Source: CAG-632 sp963626805 | GTDB lineage: Bacteria; Bacillota; Clostridia; Lachnospirales; Lachnospiraceae | Assembly: GCA_963626805.1 (NCBI GenBank) | Contig: CAVFXS010000046.1 | Coordinates: 62,001 to 126,000 of the forward strand | Direction: 5' to 3' | Length of the DNA stretch: 64,000 bases | Part shown: positions 16,573-24,270 of the stretch, piece by piece | Layout of the letters: the number at the start of each line of letters is the position of its first letter | How positions within the stretch are numbered: position 1 is the first letter of the stretch | Position numbers and translations under genes: made by a program | The notes under the pieces: generated by a model | The model's database searches: none | Told to the model about the DNA's origin: nothing | What the model saw: only the letters and a program-made list of their open reading frames with translations

Positions 16573-18423
16573 TTATGAATAGGACAATACTGACTCCCCG
16601 ATTGTAACGGCACCGGTGTGTTCAAGGCTAACGGTATCATAGTCGTCACTGTTTGTAATGATTACCGGAGTTGTAATATCATAACCGGCATTCCGGATAG
16701 CCGGAATATCGAAGGTGATCAGAGCCTGACCGGCAGATACAGAGTCTCCTTCTGCCACCAGTGCGGTGTATGGTGCACCGTTTAATTCAACGGTGTTGAT
16801 ACCGATGTGAATCAGCAGCTCCAGACCATCAGCACGTTTCAGGCCGATTGCGTGTTTTGTATCGAAAAGTGTTTCAACGGTGGCATCAAAAGGTGCAACA
16901 ACGGTTCCTTCTTCCGGAATGATAGCGAGTCCTTTTCCGAGGATTTCCTGTGCAAAGGTATCGTCCTTGACCTCGTTTAACGGAATTGCAGTTCCGGATA
17001 ATGGAGCGGTAATCGATCCGGCAGTGGTATCAGTAGTTGCAGCGGCATCCGTCTTAGGATCTTTATATAAGATAAAGGATACCAGGAAAGCAACTGCCGC
17101 AGATACACCCATAACCAATGCATACTGCCAGATATACTGTGTTGTGATCAGGAATCCGAAAACACCTGTAATACCGTAAGCGGTTGCACCGATACCGGTG
17201 ATACTTGCAACCCAGCCGCCACATGCACCACCGATACAACCGGCGATCAGTGCAGTACTGTATCGAATGTTAACACCGAAAATAGCAGGCTCAGTAATGC
17301 CAAGGAATGCAGATAAGGATGCAGGAAGTGCCATAGCCTTAGTCTTTTTGTTCTTAGTCTTGACAGCAACGGCAAGGGCAGCAGCACCCTGACCAACATT
17401 GGCAGCGGTTGCAATCGGCATCCAGATATTCCGACCGATCGAGCTGAGCATTCCGGCCTCAATCGCATTATACATATGATGTACACCGGCAACGACAGTC
17501 AGTGCATAGAGACCACCGATGATGAAGCCACCGATACCGAATGGAAGCGTAACAATTGTCTGAGCGGCACCCAGTACCCAGTTTTCAATGGTAGAGAATA
17601 CAGGACCGATGATTGTCAGAGTTAGATAACCGGTAACCAGGACCGTTACAAGCGGAGTAACGAAAAGGTCAATGATTTCGGGAACAATCTTATGCAGCTT
17701 TTTCTCCAGAAAGCTCATGAACCAGACTGCGATCACAACCGGAATGACATGTCCCTGATAGCCGACCAGATTAATGTGGTATAAACCGAACCATGCCTCG
17801 GCGGTCGGGATACTGCCGGCATCCATACCAGCAACGGACCATGCATTGATCAGATCCGAATGAATCATAATCATACCGATAACAGCCCCCAGGAATTGGT
17901 TGCCGCCAAATGTTTTAGCTGCACTGATTGCAATTAGTATCGGCAGGAATGTGAAAGCCGCATTACTGAACAAGTGGAAAATCGTATAGGTACCGGATTC
18001 TGCCAGAGCCGGGAATACATTACAGAGCCCCTCCAGGAGACCCATAAGTAATCCGCTGGCTACGATTGCCGGGATGATCGGAACAAATACATCACCTAAG
18101 GTCTTGATCATTCTGTGAAACAGATTCTGTTTGGAAGCAGCTGCCTGTTTTACTTCTTCCTTGCTGGCTTCCGTAACTCCGGCCTGTGAAATGAATTCAT
18201 CATAAACCTTATTTACAACACCGGTGCCCAATATGATCTGTAACTGACCAGAAGCTTCAAAGACACCCTTAACCCCATCAATTGCTTCGATTGCTTCTTT
18301 GTTACATTTGTTGTTGTCGCCGATCACGAGGCGAAGTCTGGTGGCGCAGTGTGCGGCTGAAACAATGTTGCTCTTTCCACCGATCTCAGACAGAAGCTCC
18401 TTTGCTGTTTTTGCATAATCCAT
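16573..18423 (-). CDS. scrA: Sucrose-specific PTS permease, EIIBCA
   Basis: Membrane transporter that takes up and phosphorylates sucrose. The 616-residue protein has all three domains: EIIB at 1-85 with the phospho-Cys C26 in HCATRLR, a multi-helix EIIC from about 105 to 455, and a C-terminal Crr-type EIIA with the phospho-His H539 in LLIHIGINTV. It therefore needs no separate EIIA. ATG 18423 follows GGAGGAATT closely; the longer frame to 18459 runs through the operator and is rejected. Trehalose or another glucoside is a possible substrate by sequence alone, but scrB and scrK point to sucrose. It is probably repressed by the ScrR encoded upstream. Confidence 0.92.
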   Translation of the reverse strand: MDYAKTAKELLSEIGGKSNIVSAAHCATRLRLVIGDNNKCNKEAIEAIDGVKGVFEASGQLQIILGTGVVNKVYDEFISQAGVTEASKEEVKQAAASKQNLFHRMIKTLGDVFVPIIPAIVASGLLMGLLEGLCNVFPALAESGTYTIFHLFSNAAFTFLPILIAISAAKTFGGNQFLGAVIGMIMIHSDLINAWSVAGMDAGSIPTAEAWFGLYHINLVGYQGHVIPVVIAVWFMSFLEKKLHKIVPEIIDLFVTPLVTVLVTGYLTLTIIGPVFSTIENWVLGAAQTIVTLPFGIGGFIIGGLYALTVVAGVHHMYNAIEAGMLSSIGRNIWMPIATAANVGQGAAALAVAVKTKNKKTKAMALPASLSAFLGITEPAIFGVNIRYSTALIAGCIGGACGGWVASITGIGATAYGITGVFGFLITTQYIWQYALVMGVSAAVAFLVSFILYKDPKTDAAATTDTTAGSITAPLSGTAIPLNEVKDDTFAQEILGKGLAIIPEEGTVVAPFDATVETLFDTKHAIGLKRADGLELLIHIGINTVELNGAPYTALVAEGDSVSAGQALITFDIPAIRNAGYDITTPVIITNSDDYDTVSLEHTGAVTIGESVLSYS

Positions 18424-18441
18424 AATAATTCCTCCTTCTCG

Positions 18442-18461
18442 ATATGGGAACAATCCCATAT
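18442..18461 (-). promoter_or_regulatory. ScrR operator-like site 1, proximal to scrA
   Basis: A perfect 8-base inverted repeat, ATATGGGA and TCCCATAT, around ACAA. It overlaps and follows the predicted -10 box of the scrA promoter, the right place for a LacI-type repressor. It matches the other two sites in this locus. Confidence 0.65.
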
Positions 18462-18485
18462 AATAAATGCTTGTGAAATAAACAA
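18458..18485 (-). promoter_or_regulatory. Predicted scrA promoter
   Basis: On the minus strand, TTGTTT (18485-18480), a 16-base spacer, then TTATAT (18463-18458). The transcript would start inside operator-like site 1 and carry scrA, scrB and scrK. Confidence 0.5.
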
Positions 18486-18510
18486 ACTATTTAATTTGAT
18501 GTGTGAAACA

Positions 18511-18530
18511 ATGTGGTATCGTTCTCATAT
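18511..18530 (-). promoter_or_regulatory. ScrR operator-like site 2, upstream of the scrA promoter
   Basis: On the minus strand ATATGAGAAC then GATACCACAT, matching site 1 at 15 of 20 positions. It is centred 69 bases from site 1 and just upstream of the -35 box, so a looped or cooperative repression complex is possible. Confidence 0.6.
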
Positions 18531-18615
18531 TCAAACCATAACATAGAACAACAGAAATGTAAACCGTCAGAATCATCAAATAATCTTTCGATTTTTTGTA
18601 CAGTTTGCCCGAAAG

Positions 18616-18647
18616 AAAAAGATTCCCTGCAATTACCGCAGAGAATC
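18616..18647 (-). terminator. Intrinsic terminator of scrR
   Basis: GATTCTCTGC pairs with GCAGGGAATC (one G-U) around a 7-base loop, followed by five T residues on the minus strand. The left arm lies inside the last codons of scrR and the stop codon is in the loop. It separates scrR from scrA. Confidence 0.8.
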
Positions 18648-19613
18648 CCGTTCAATAATAGAATATCCCATTTTTAATTCCCGGCATAATTCATTGCCGG
18701 AGTCCAGAATCTGGAGCAGAAGTCTGGCAGCTTCCTCTCCGCTGGTCTTATAATAATAATGGACGGTGGTAAGCTTTGGACGGCAGATAGAGGCAATCTG
18801 TGAATCCCCCATACCGGTAATCTGGACAGCTTCCGGAATCTTATATCCGTGGGACTCCAGATAATCAATGGCGCCGATGGCAATACGATCCGTCGCACAA
18901 AAGAGGGTATCAATATCCGGATGCCGCTTAAATAAAGCACCGGCACCGGCAGTGCCGGAATCAATGGTAAAAGTGACCTCTTCATAGCAGGAAGAATCAA
19001 AGGAACGCCCGGCATCAGTCAATGCCTGCAGAAACCCTTCAAACCGTCTGGTGCCGACGGCAATATCTTTCTTAGTAACGCCCAGATAACCTATTTTGGA
19101 AGCTGCAGGCAACAGCTTCTGGGTTAATTCCCTGGCAGCATTAAAATCATCATAATATACACAGGAATAATGCGGCAGGGACTGACCAATGATCACGATC
19201 GGAATCTGTAGTCGTTCAAAAGCATGAAGATGTTCCTTTGTGAAAATAGTACCGAGAAGCAGAATGCCGTCAACACGGTTCTTTTGAAAAACAGACAGAT
19301 AATTGATCTCAGCTTCTTCATGATTGGCGGTGTTTGCAAGGAGAATCTGATAATCGGCTGCAGACAGCACCTCACTGATTCCGGCAACCGTCCGGCTGAT
19401 GGAATCGGAGTTGATTTTCGGGATGATCACACCAATCAGCTTTGTACGTTTGGTACGCATGGTCTGCGCCTGAGCGGAGGGTTGATAGCCGGTCGCATCA
19501 ATGACTGCCTGAATGCTGGCCTTTTTATCCTCGCTGACATATCCGTGGTTCAGATAGCGGGAAACAGTTGCACGGGAGACCCCGGCCATTTTGGCAATTT
19601 CATTGATATTCAT
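18633..19613 (-). CDS. scrR: LacI-family sucrose operon repressor
   Basis: A 326-residue LacI/GalR regulator. The N-terminal helix-turn-helix reads NINEIAKMAGVSRATVSRYLN, followed by the hinge helix near residues 45-58 (PSAQAQTMRTKRTKLIGVI). The remaining 270 residues are a periplasmic-binding-protein-like sugar-sensing domain. AAGGAG lies about ten bases before the ATG. It lies directly upstream of scrA on the same strand but ends with its own terminator. Related dyads before both scrA and scrR suggest that it represses the transport operon and itself. The effector is likely sucrose 6-phosphate or a fructose phosphate; that is inference. Confidence 0.9.
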   Translation of the reverse strand: MNINEIAKMAGVSRATVSRYLNHGYVSEDKKASIQAVIDATGYQPSAQAQTMRTKRTKLIGVIIPKINSDSISRTVAGISEVLSAADYQILLANTANHEEAEINYLSVFQKNRVDGILLLGTIFTKEHLHAFERLQIPIVIIGQSLPHYSCVYYDDFNAARELTQKLLPAASKIGYLGVTKKDIAVGTRRFEGFLQALTDAGRSFDSSCYEEVTFTIDSGTAGAGALFKRHPDIDTLFCATDRIAIGAIDYLESHGYKIPEAVQITGMGDSQIASICRPKLTTVHYYYKTSGEEAARLLLQILDSGNELCRELKMGYSIIERDSLR

Positions 19614-19629
19614 AAGCTTCAGCTCCTTC

Positions 19630-19649
19630 CTGTGGTATCGATTTCATGC
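19630..19649 (-). promoter_or_regulatory. ScrR operator-like site 3, before scrR
   Basis: On the minus strand GCATGAAATC then GATACCACAG. It matches site 2 at 15 of 20 positions, including ten in a row. It overlaps the -10 box of the predicted scrR promoter, which implies autoregulation. Confidence 0.55.
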
Positions 19650-19674
19650 TAGCACGGATTGGGGAAAAGGTCAA
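19646..19674 (-). promoter_or_regulatory. Predicted scrR promoter
   Basis: TTGACC (19674-19669), a 17-base spacer, TAGCAT (19651-19646) on the minus strand. Operator-like site 3 covers its downstream end. Confidence 0.5.
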
Positions 19675-19703
19675 TATATCAAAGGGCTTTATAATAATTT
19701 CAC

Positions 19704-19732
19704 TTGTAATTCCATAGGGTTTCCATTATGAT
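19704..19732 (+). promoter_or_regulatory. Promoter of the YesL-like gene
   Basis: TTGTAA at 19704-19709, a 17-base spacer, TATGAT at 19727-19732, about 48 bases before the ATG. It fires away from scrR. Confidence 0.6.
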
Positions 19733-19780
19733 ATAGTTGAATTAAAAGGAATTAACGGTTCCGGATTGGAGAAATGAAAA

Positions 19781-20536
19781 ATGTCAAACTATGGTACTTT
19801 TGGGGAGAATAATCCTGTATGGAGAGCTATTAACCGATATGCGGATATGCTGTTGACGGGTGTATTATTTATAATGACATGTCTGCCTGTGGTGACGATC
19901 GGTGCGTCACTTTGTGCCTTCTACTATACAGCAATGGATTCTCTTCGGAAGGAAGATGGTTATATATTCAAACGGTATTTCAGAAGTTTTGGCAAAAACT
20001 TTAAGAAAGCAACGATCCTATGGCTGATTCTGCTGGTCATTGCAGCTATACTCGGACTGGATGTATATTTCTGGCTGGTGAATTCAGAGATGCAGTTCTC
20101 CGGTGTTATGCTTGGAATCAGCGGGATCCTTTGTCTTCTCTGGTTTATTACATTCATATTTGTATTTCCGTTACAGGCACGATTTGAGAATCCGGTAGGA
20201 AAGACACTTCAGAATGCTTTTTTAATAGGATTAAGTCGGTTACCGTTTTCAATCGGAATTTTGGTACTGTTTGGAATCATTGGCTTCTTATGCATATCAT
20301 CGGTTGTTATTGGGGCATTTGTATTGTTCCTTGGAATAGGTGCGATCGGATATCTTCTGGTTTATAATTATGAGCGATTATTTAAGAAATGCGGTTATAT
20401 TGCAGAGGACGACGGAAAGATTGAAAATGACGATTATGATTTTGAAGTAGAAGTAGATTTTGATGAACTGCACAGACAGGAAGCGGAAGCACAGACGACA
20501 GAGACGGAGGAGACAGAAACCGAAAGAAAGCAGTAG
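19781..20536 (+). CDS. YesL/DUF624-family membrane protein
   Basis: A 251-residue membrane protein of the YesL (DUF624) type. It has the family's N-terminal pattern NPVWRAINRYADMLL, the motif TCLPVVTIGASLCAFYYT, and about five hydrophobic helices at roughly 22-48, 75-98, 105-130, 150-170 and 172-200. The tail from about 205 is strongly acidic and cytosolic. Family members often sit beside carbohydrate ABC transporters; here it lies beside the sucrose PTS locus but is transcribed away from it. The function is unknown. The start is supported by GGAG 11 bases upstream. Confidence 0.8.
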   Translation: MSNYGTFGENNPVWRAINRYADMLLTGVLFIMTCLPVVTIGASLCAFYYTAMDSLRKEDGYIFKRYFRSFGKNFKKATILWLILLVIAAILGLDVYFWLVNSEMQFSGVMLGISGILCLLWFITFIFVFPLQARFENPVGKTLQNAFLIGLSRLPFSIGILVLFGIIGFLCISSVVIGAFVLFLGIGAIGYLLVYNYERLFKKCGYIAEDDGKIENDDYDFEVEVDFDELHRQEAEAQTTETEETETERKQ

Positions 20537-20555
20537 ACACAGCAGATATTATACA

Positions 20556-20584
20556 TTGCGAATAATGATCAGGTATACTATACT
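20556..20584 (+). promoter_or_regulatory. Promoter of lysA
   Basis: TTGCGA at 20556-20561, a 17-base spacer, TATACT at 20579-20584, 28 bases before the start codon. The leader is short and leaves no room for a lysine riboswitch. Confidence 0.6.
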
Positions 20585-20612
20585 TGTCAAAGAAACTTAT
20601 AGCAGGAGATGA

Positions 20613-21881
20613 ATGAATACCATGAGTAAAACACCCTTTGTTACGAAAGAACAGTTAGACAAAATCGTAGAACAGTATCCAACCCCGTTCCATCTGTATG
20701 ATGAGAAGGGAATCCGTGAGAATGCCAGAAGATTAAAGCAGGCATTTGCATGGAATCCGGGATACAAGGAATATTTTGCAGTAAAGGCAACTCCGAATCC
20801 GACAATTCTGAAGATCCTGAAGGAAGAGGGCTGCGGAACCGACTGCTCATCCCTGACAGAGCTGATGATGTCAGAGAGAATGGGATTTCACGGAGATGAT
20901 ATTATGTTTTCATCCAATGATACCCCGGCAGAAGAGTTTGTAAAGGCAAGACAGCTGGATGCAACGATCAATCTGGATGATATTACACATATTGATTTTC
21001 TGGAGAAGGCCGCAGGCATTCCGAAAAAGATCAGCTGCCGTTTCAATCCGGGCGGTGTATTTGAACTGGGAACGGATATTATGGACAATCCGGGGGATGC
21101 GAAGTACGGTATGACGAAGGATCAGATTCTGGAGGCTTATTCCAGACTGAAGGCACTGGGTGTAGAGACCTTTGGTATGCATGCATTTCTGGCCAGCAAT
21201 ACCGTGACGAATGAGTATTATCCTGCATTGGCAAAGATCTTATTTGAGCTGGCAGTTGAGATCAAGGAAAAGACCGGCGTGCAGTTAAGCTTTATCAATC
21301 TGTCAGGTGGTGTGGGTATCCCGTATACACCGGACAAGGAGCCGAACGATATCCTCGTAATCGGCGAGGGTGTTCATAAGGTATATGATGAGGTGCTGGT
21401 TCCGGCAGGTATGGGTGATGTCAAGATTTATACAGAACTCGGACGGTTCATGCTTGGCCCTTACGGACATCTGGTTGTAAAGGCAATCCATGAGAAGCAG
21501 ACCTATAAGGATTACATTGGTGTGGATGCCTGCGCAGTAAATCTGATGCGTCCGGCTATGTATGGAGCGTATCATCATATTACAGTTATGGGTAAGGAGC
21601 AGGAGCCATGCGATCATGTTTATGATGTGACCGGTTCCCTGTGTGAGAATAATGATAAATTTGCAGTAGACCGGAAGCTTCCGAAGATTGACATCGGAGA
21701 TCTTTTAGTGATCCATGATACCGGTGCGCATGGATTTGCCATGGGCTACAATTATAATGGTAAGTTAAAATCAGCAGAAGTCTTATTGTGTGAGGATGGC
21801 TCTACGAAGCTGATCCGCCGGGCAGAGACACCGGAGGATTATTTTGCCACACTGGAAGGCTTCTGGGACATTGATGTTTAA
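20613..21881 (+). CDS. lysA: Diaminopimelate decarboxylase
   Basis: Makes L-lysine from meso-diaminopimelate in the last step of the pathway. It is a 422-residue fold-type III PLP enzyme. The PLP Lys is K58 in YFAVKATPN. A Gly-rich phosphate loop, INLSGGVGIPY, lies near residue 230, and the C-terminal barrel has DVTGSLCENNDKFA with the Cys from the partner active site. Ornithine- and carboxynorspermidine-type relatives cannot be fully excluded, but the length and motifs fit LysA. Two possible starts, ATG 20613 and ATG 20622, share the ribosome site AGGAG at 20604-20608; the first is kept. Confidence 0.82.
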   Translation: MNTMSKTPFVTKEQLDKIVEQYPTPFHLYDEKGIRENARRLKQAFAWNPGYKEYFAVKATPNPTILKILKEEGCGTDCSSLTELMMSERMGFHGDDIMFSSNDTPAEEFVKARQLDATINLDDITHIDFLEKAAGIPKKISCRFNPGGVFELGTDIMDNPGDAKYGMTKDQILEAYSRLKALGVETFGMHAFLASNTVTNEYYPALAKILFELAVEIKEKTGVQLSFINLSGGVGIPYTPDKEPNDILVIGEGVHKVYDEVLVPAGMGDVKIYTELGRFMLGPYGHLVVKAIHEKQTYKDYIGVDACAVNLMRPAMYGAYHHITVMGKEQEPCDHVYDVTGSLCENNDKFAVDRKLPKIDIGDLLVIHDTGAHGFAMGYNYNGKLKSAEVLLCEDGSTKLIRRAETPEDYFATLEGFWDIDV

Positions 21882-21917
21882 GAATTAAGGGAAGACGAAG
21901 AAAAGGAGGACAAGGAT

Positions 21918-22436
21918 ATGTCAAATCCAGTAGTAACATTTGAAATGGAAAACGGTGATATCATGAAGGCGGAGCTGTATCCGGAGATTGCACCGAATTC
22001 CGTAAATAACTTTATCTCACTTGTAAAGAAGGGCTATTATGACGGACTGATTTTTCACAGAGTCATCAGTGGATTCATGATTCAGGGCGGTGATCCGGAC
22101 GGAACCGGAGCAGGTGGACCGGGATATAGCATTAAGGGTGAATTTTCACAGAATGGTTTCATGAATGATTTAAAGCATACAGAGGGTGTGCTGTCTATGG
22201 CACGAACCATGGCACCGGATTCAGCGGGATCCCAGTTCTTTATTATGCATAAGACCTCACCACATCTGGATGGTGCCTATGCAGCATTCGGTAAGATTAC
22301 AGAAGGAATAGATGTTGTAAATAAAATAGCATCTGTTCGTACAGATTATATGGATCGTCCGGTAGAGGATCAGAGAATGAAGACTGTAACCGTTGAGACC
22401 TTCGGAGTTGATTATCCGGAGCCTGAAACCGTATAA
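21918..22436 (+). CDS. Cyclophilin-type peptidyl-prolyl cis-trans isomerase
   Basis: A 172-residue single-domain cyclophilin, cytosolic. FHRVISGFMIQGGDPDGTG at about residues 50-69 carries the catalytic Arg and the Phe/Met/Gln pocket. MARTMAPDSAGSQFFI and HLDGAYAAFGKI follow, as in PpiB-type enzymes. AAGGAGG lies eight bases before the ATG. It lies between lysA and mltG with short gaps on both sides (36 and 12 bases), so the three are probably cotranscribed. Such proteins speed proline isomerisation in folding; the client is unknown. Confidence 0.92.
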   Translation: MSNPVVTFEMENGDIMKAELYPEIAPNSVNNFISLVKKGYYDGLIFHRVISGFMIQGGDPDGTGAGGPGYSIKGEFSQNGFMNDLKHTEGVLSMARTMAPDSAGSQFFIMHKTSPHLDGAYAAFGKITEGIDVVNKIASVRTDYMDRPVEDQRMKTVTVETFGVDYPEPETV

Positions 22437-22448
22437 AAGGGGATATAA

Positions 22449-23492
22449 ATGAAGAATCCAAAACCATTGATCATTATATCGGTCGTTCTGGTCGTTGTGC
22501 TGGTTTCCATGATATACGGATACAGTCAGTATAAGATATATCAGGATGAATATCAGGGCACAGAATCGACAGAGGGCGAGGATGTAGTTGTAGTGATACC
22601 GGAAGGGGCAGCTACAAAGCAGATCGCAAAAATATTAAAAGAAAAAGGATTGATCCAGTTCCCGTCTGCATTTGTAAAACGGGTGAAGGAATCGGAGTAT
22701 CGTGGCTCTCTGCAACCGGGTGAGTTTACGCTGAATACCGGAATGAGCACACAGGAAATGATCGAAATCCTGGGACATGTAGAGAAGGCCAAGGAGATCA
22801 AGGCAACACTGACGATACCGGAAGGCTTCTCCATAGAACAGATTGCCAAAAGAGTAGAATCGGAAGGACTGTTTACGGAAGAGGAATTCCTGGATGCCGT
22901 TCAGGAGAATACGTATTCCTATGATTTTCTGGACAGTGTACCGGAGGGTGCGAACGTGACATATCGTCTGCAGGGCTTTTTGTTCCCGGCAACGTATGAT
23001 ATTTATGATGACACAACGGCACATGATCTTGTGGATATGATGCTGAATAAGTTTTCAGAGGTGTATGATGCGGATATGAGAAATCAGGCAGCAGCTCTGA
23101 ACTATACCGCATTTGAAATGGTTACCAGAGCTTCTATCGTAGAACGGGAAGCGAAGCTGGATGAGGAACGACCAATCATAGCGGGTGTTATCAACAACCG
23201 TCTGGATGAGGGCATGATGCTACAGATGTGCCCGACCGTGCTGTATCCGATCACCAATGGATTGTATGATAAATCAGAGGTCACATATGATGATCTGGAA
23301 GTGGATTCCCTGTATAATACGTATAAGTATACGGGACTTCCGGTTGGTCCGATCTGCAATCCGGGTCAGGTATCGATGGAAGCAGTACTGAATCCGGCAC
23401 AGCATAAGTACCTGTACTATCATGTAGATAATGAAGAGACAGGAAGCCATATCTTTACAGAGACCTATCAGGAGCATGTAGAGACACAGTAG
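22449..23492 (+). CDS. mltG: Endolytic peptidoglycan transglycosylase MltG
   Basis: A 347-residue YceG/MltG protein that cuts nascent glycan strands at the membrane and sets their length. One N-terminal membrane anchor (residues 7-25) is followed by a LysM-like domain and the YceG domain. LQGFLFPATYDI near 175-186 and ASIVEREA at 228-235 are the family signatures, and E232 is the probable catalytic Glu. NTYKYTGLPVGPICNPG near the C-terminus is also typical. It is of normal length. It follows the cyclophilin by 12 bases. Confidence 0.93.
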   Translation: MKNPKPLIIISVVLVVVLVSMIYGYSQYKIYQDEYQGTESTEGEDVVVVIPEGAATKQIAKILKEKGLIQFPSAFVKRVKESEYRGSLQPGEFTLNTGMSTQEMIEILGHVEKAKEIKATLTIPEGFSIEQIAKRVESEGLFTEEEFLDAVQENTYSYDFLDSVPEGANVTYRLQGFLFPATYDIYDDTTAHDLVDMMLNKFSEVYDADMRNQAAALNYTAFEMVTRASIVEREAKLDEERPIIAGVINNRLDEGMMLQMCPTVLYPITNGLYDKSEVTYDDLEVDSLYNTYKYTGLPVGPICNPGQVSMEAVLNPAQHKYLYYHVDNEETGSHIFTETYQEHVETQ

Positions 23493-23588
23493 AATCATAA
23501 TAAAATATCTTATGTGTTGCAAAAAATCCGGTTCTATTTCACAGGCTGGGACATATTCTATACTATGGAAAGAAAGGTAGGGCGGAAT

Positions 23589-23951
23589 ATGTCGAAATCA
23601 ATGAAAATACTGGAAGTGATCAAATCCCTGGTGGCGGCTTACATATTTACAGGAGTGGCATTGGCAGTCCTGGCATTTGTCATATATAAATGGGAGCTGA
23701 ACGAAACAGCGGTGAATCTTGTGATTCTGGCAATTTATGTTCTGGCATCTCTTCTGGGGGGATTTCTGACCGGAAAGAGGGTAAAGGAGCGGAAATTTAT
23801 CTGGGGACTGATTATGGGAGCACTTTACATATTGATACTATATGGAGTATCCATGATCATGAAAAACAGTCTGAATATGGTATCGACAGCCAGTGCTCTG
23901 GCGGGGGCACTCTGTATCGGTGGCGGAATGCTGGGGGGAATGCTGAGTTAA
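23589..23951 (+). CDS. Small four-helix membrane protein, TIGR04086/YrzE-like
   Basis: A 120-residue hydrophobic protein with four predicted membrane helices, at about 13-33, 42-62, 72-92 and 97-118. The Gly-rich pairs LLGGFLTGKRV and GGGMLGGMLS fit the TIGR04086 (YrzE-like) family as I remember it. The function is unknown. The frame is open from 23514, but ATG 23589 begins MSKSMK just before the first helix and has a G-rich ribosome site, so the longer form is rejected. It lies directly before the SCIFF precursor, a neighbour pair I believe recurs in Clostridia. Confidence 0.7.
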   Translation: MSKSMKILEVIKSLVAAYIFTGVALAVLAFVIYKWELNETAVNLVILAIYVLASLLGGFLTGKRVKERKFIWGLIMGALYILILYGVSMIMKNSLNMVSTASALAGALCIGGGMLGGMLS

Positions 23952-23964
23952 TGCATAACTTTTC

Positions 23965-23993
23965 TTGCATGGCACAAAAAAGTATGATATACT
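23965..23993 (+). promoter_or_regulatory. Promoter of the SCIFF precursor gene
   Basis: TTGCAT at 23965-23970, a 17-base spacer, TATACT at 23988-23993, 34 bases before the start codon. It gives the small peptide its own strong transcript. Confidence 0.65.
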
Positions 23994-24027
23994 CATTTAA
24001 GCTATCGAATTGAAGGAGGATATTAGA

Positions 24028-24171
24028 ATGAAACACATAAAGACATTGACCAATAAGACATTAAAGAGCACAATGGCTCATGGTGGATGTGGCGAGTGCC
24101 AGACTTCTTGCCAGTCAGCTTGCAAGACTTCCTGCACCGTTGGAAATCAGACCTGTGAGAACAAGAGATAA
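24028..24171 (+). CDS. scfA: SCIFF ranthipeptide precursor (six Cys in forty-five)
   Basis: A 47-residue peptide with six cysteines at 21, 24, 28, 32, 36 and 43, preceded by a leader beginning MKHIKTLTNKTLKST. This matches the near-universal clostridial SCIFF family (TIGR03973), whose Cys residues are joined by radical thioether bonds to the alpha or other carbons of partner residues, often Thr; hence the class name ranthipeptide. The peptide follows an AAGGAGG ribosome site and is followed 99 bases later by the radical-SAM maturase. Quorum-related and metabolic roles have been proposed in Clostridium species; the role here is unknown. Confidence 0.95.
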   Translation: MKHIKTLTNKTLKSTMAHGGCGECQTSCQSACKTSCTVGNQTCENKR

Positions 24172-24201
24172 TTGTAAAACGAGATGATTGTAAGCAGAAG
24201 G

Positions 24202-24230
24202 AGAGGACTGCACCAGGCTGTCCTCTTTTT
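24202..24230 (+). terminator. Terminator between SCIFF precursor and maturase
   Basis: AGAGGAC at 24202-24208 pairs perfectly with GTCCTCT at 24220-24226 across 11 bases and runs into a T tract to 24230. It should end most scfA transcripts so that precursor exceeds maturase. Confidence 0.75.
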
Positions 24231-24270
24231 GTGCTGATATGAATAGTGATTCAATTAGGAGTTTGGAAAC

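Noticed and set aside
20537..20612. Lysine riboswitch before lysA
   Set aside because: The distance from the predicted start of transcription to the ATG is under 30 bases, far too short.
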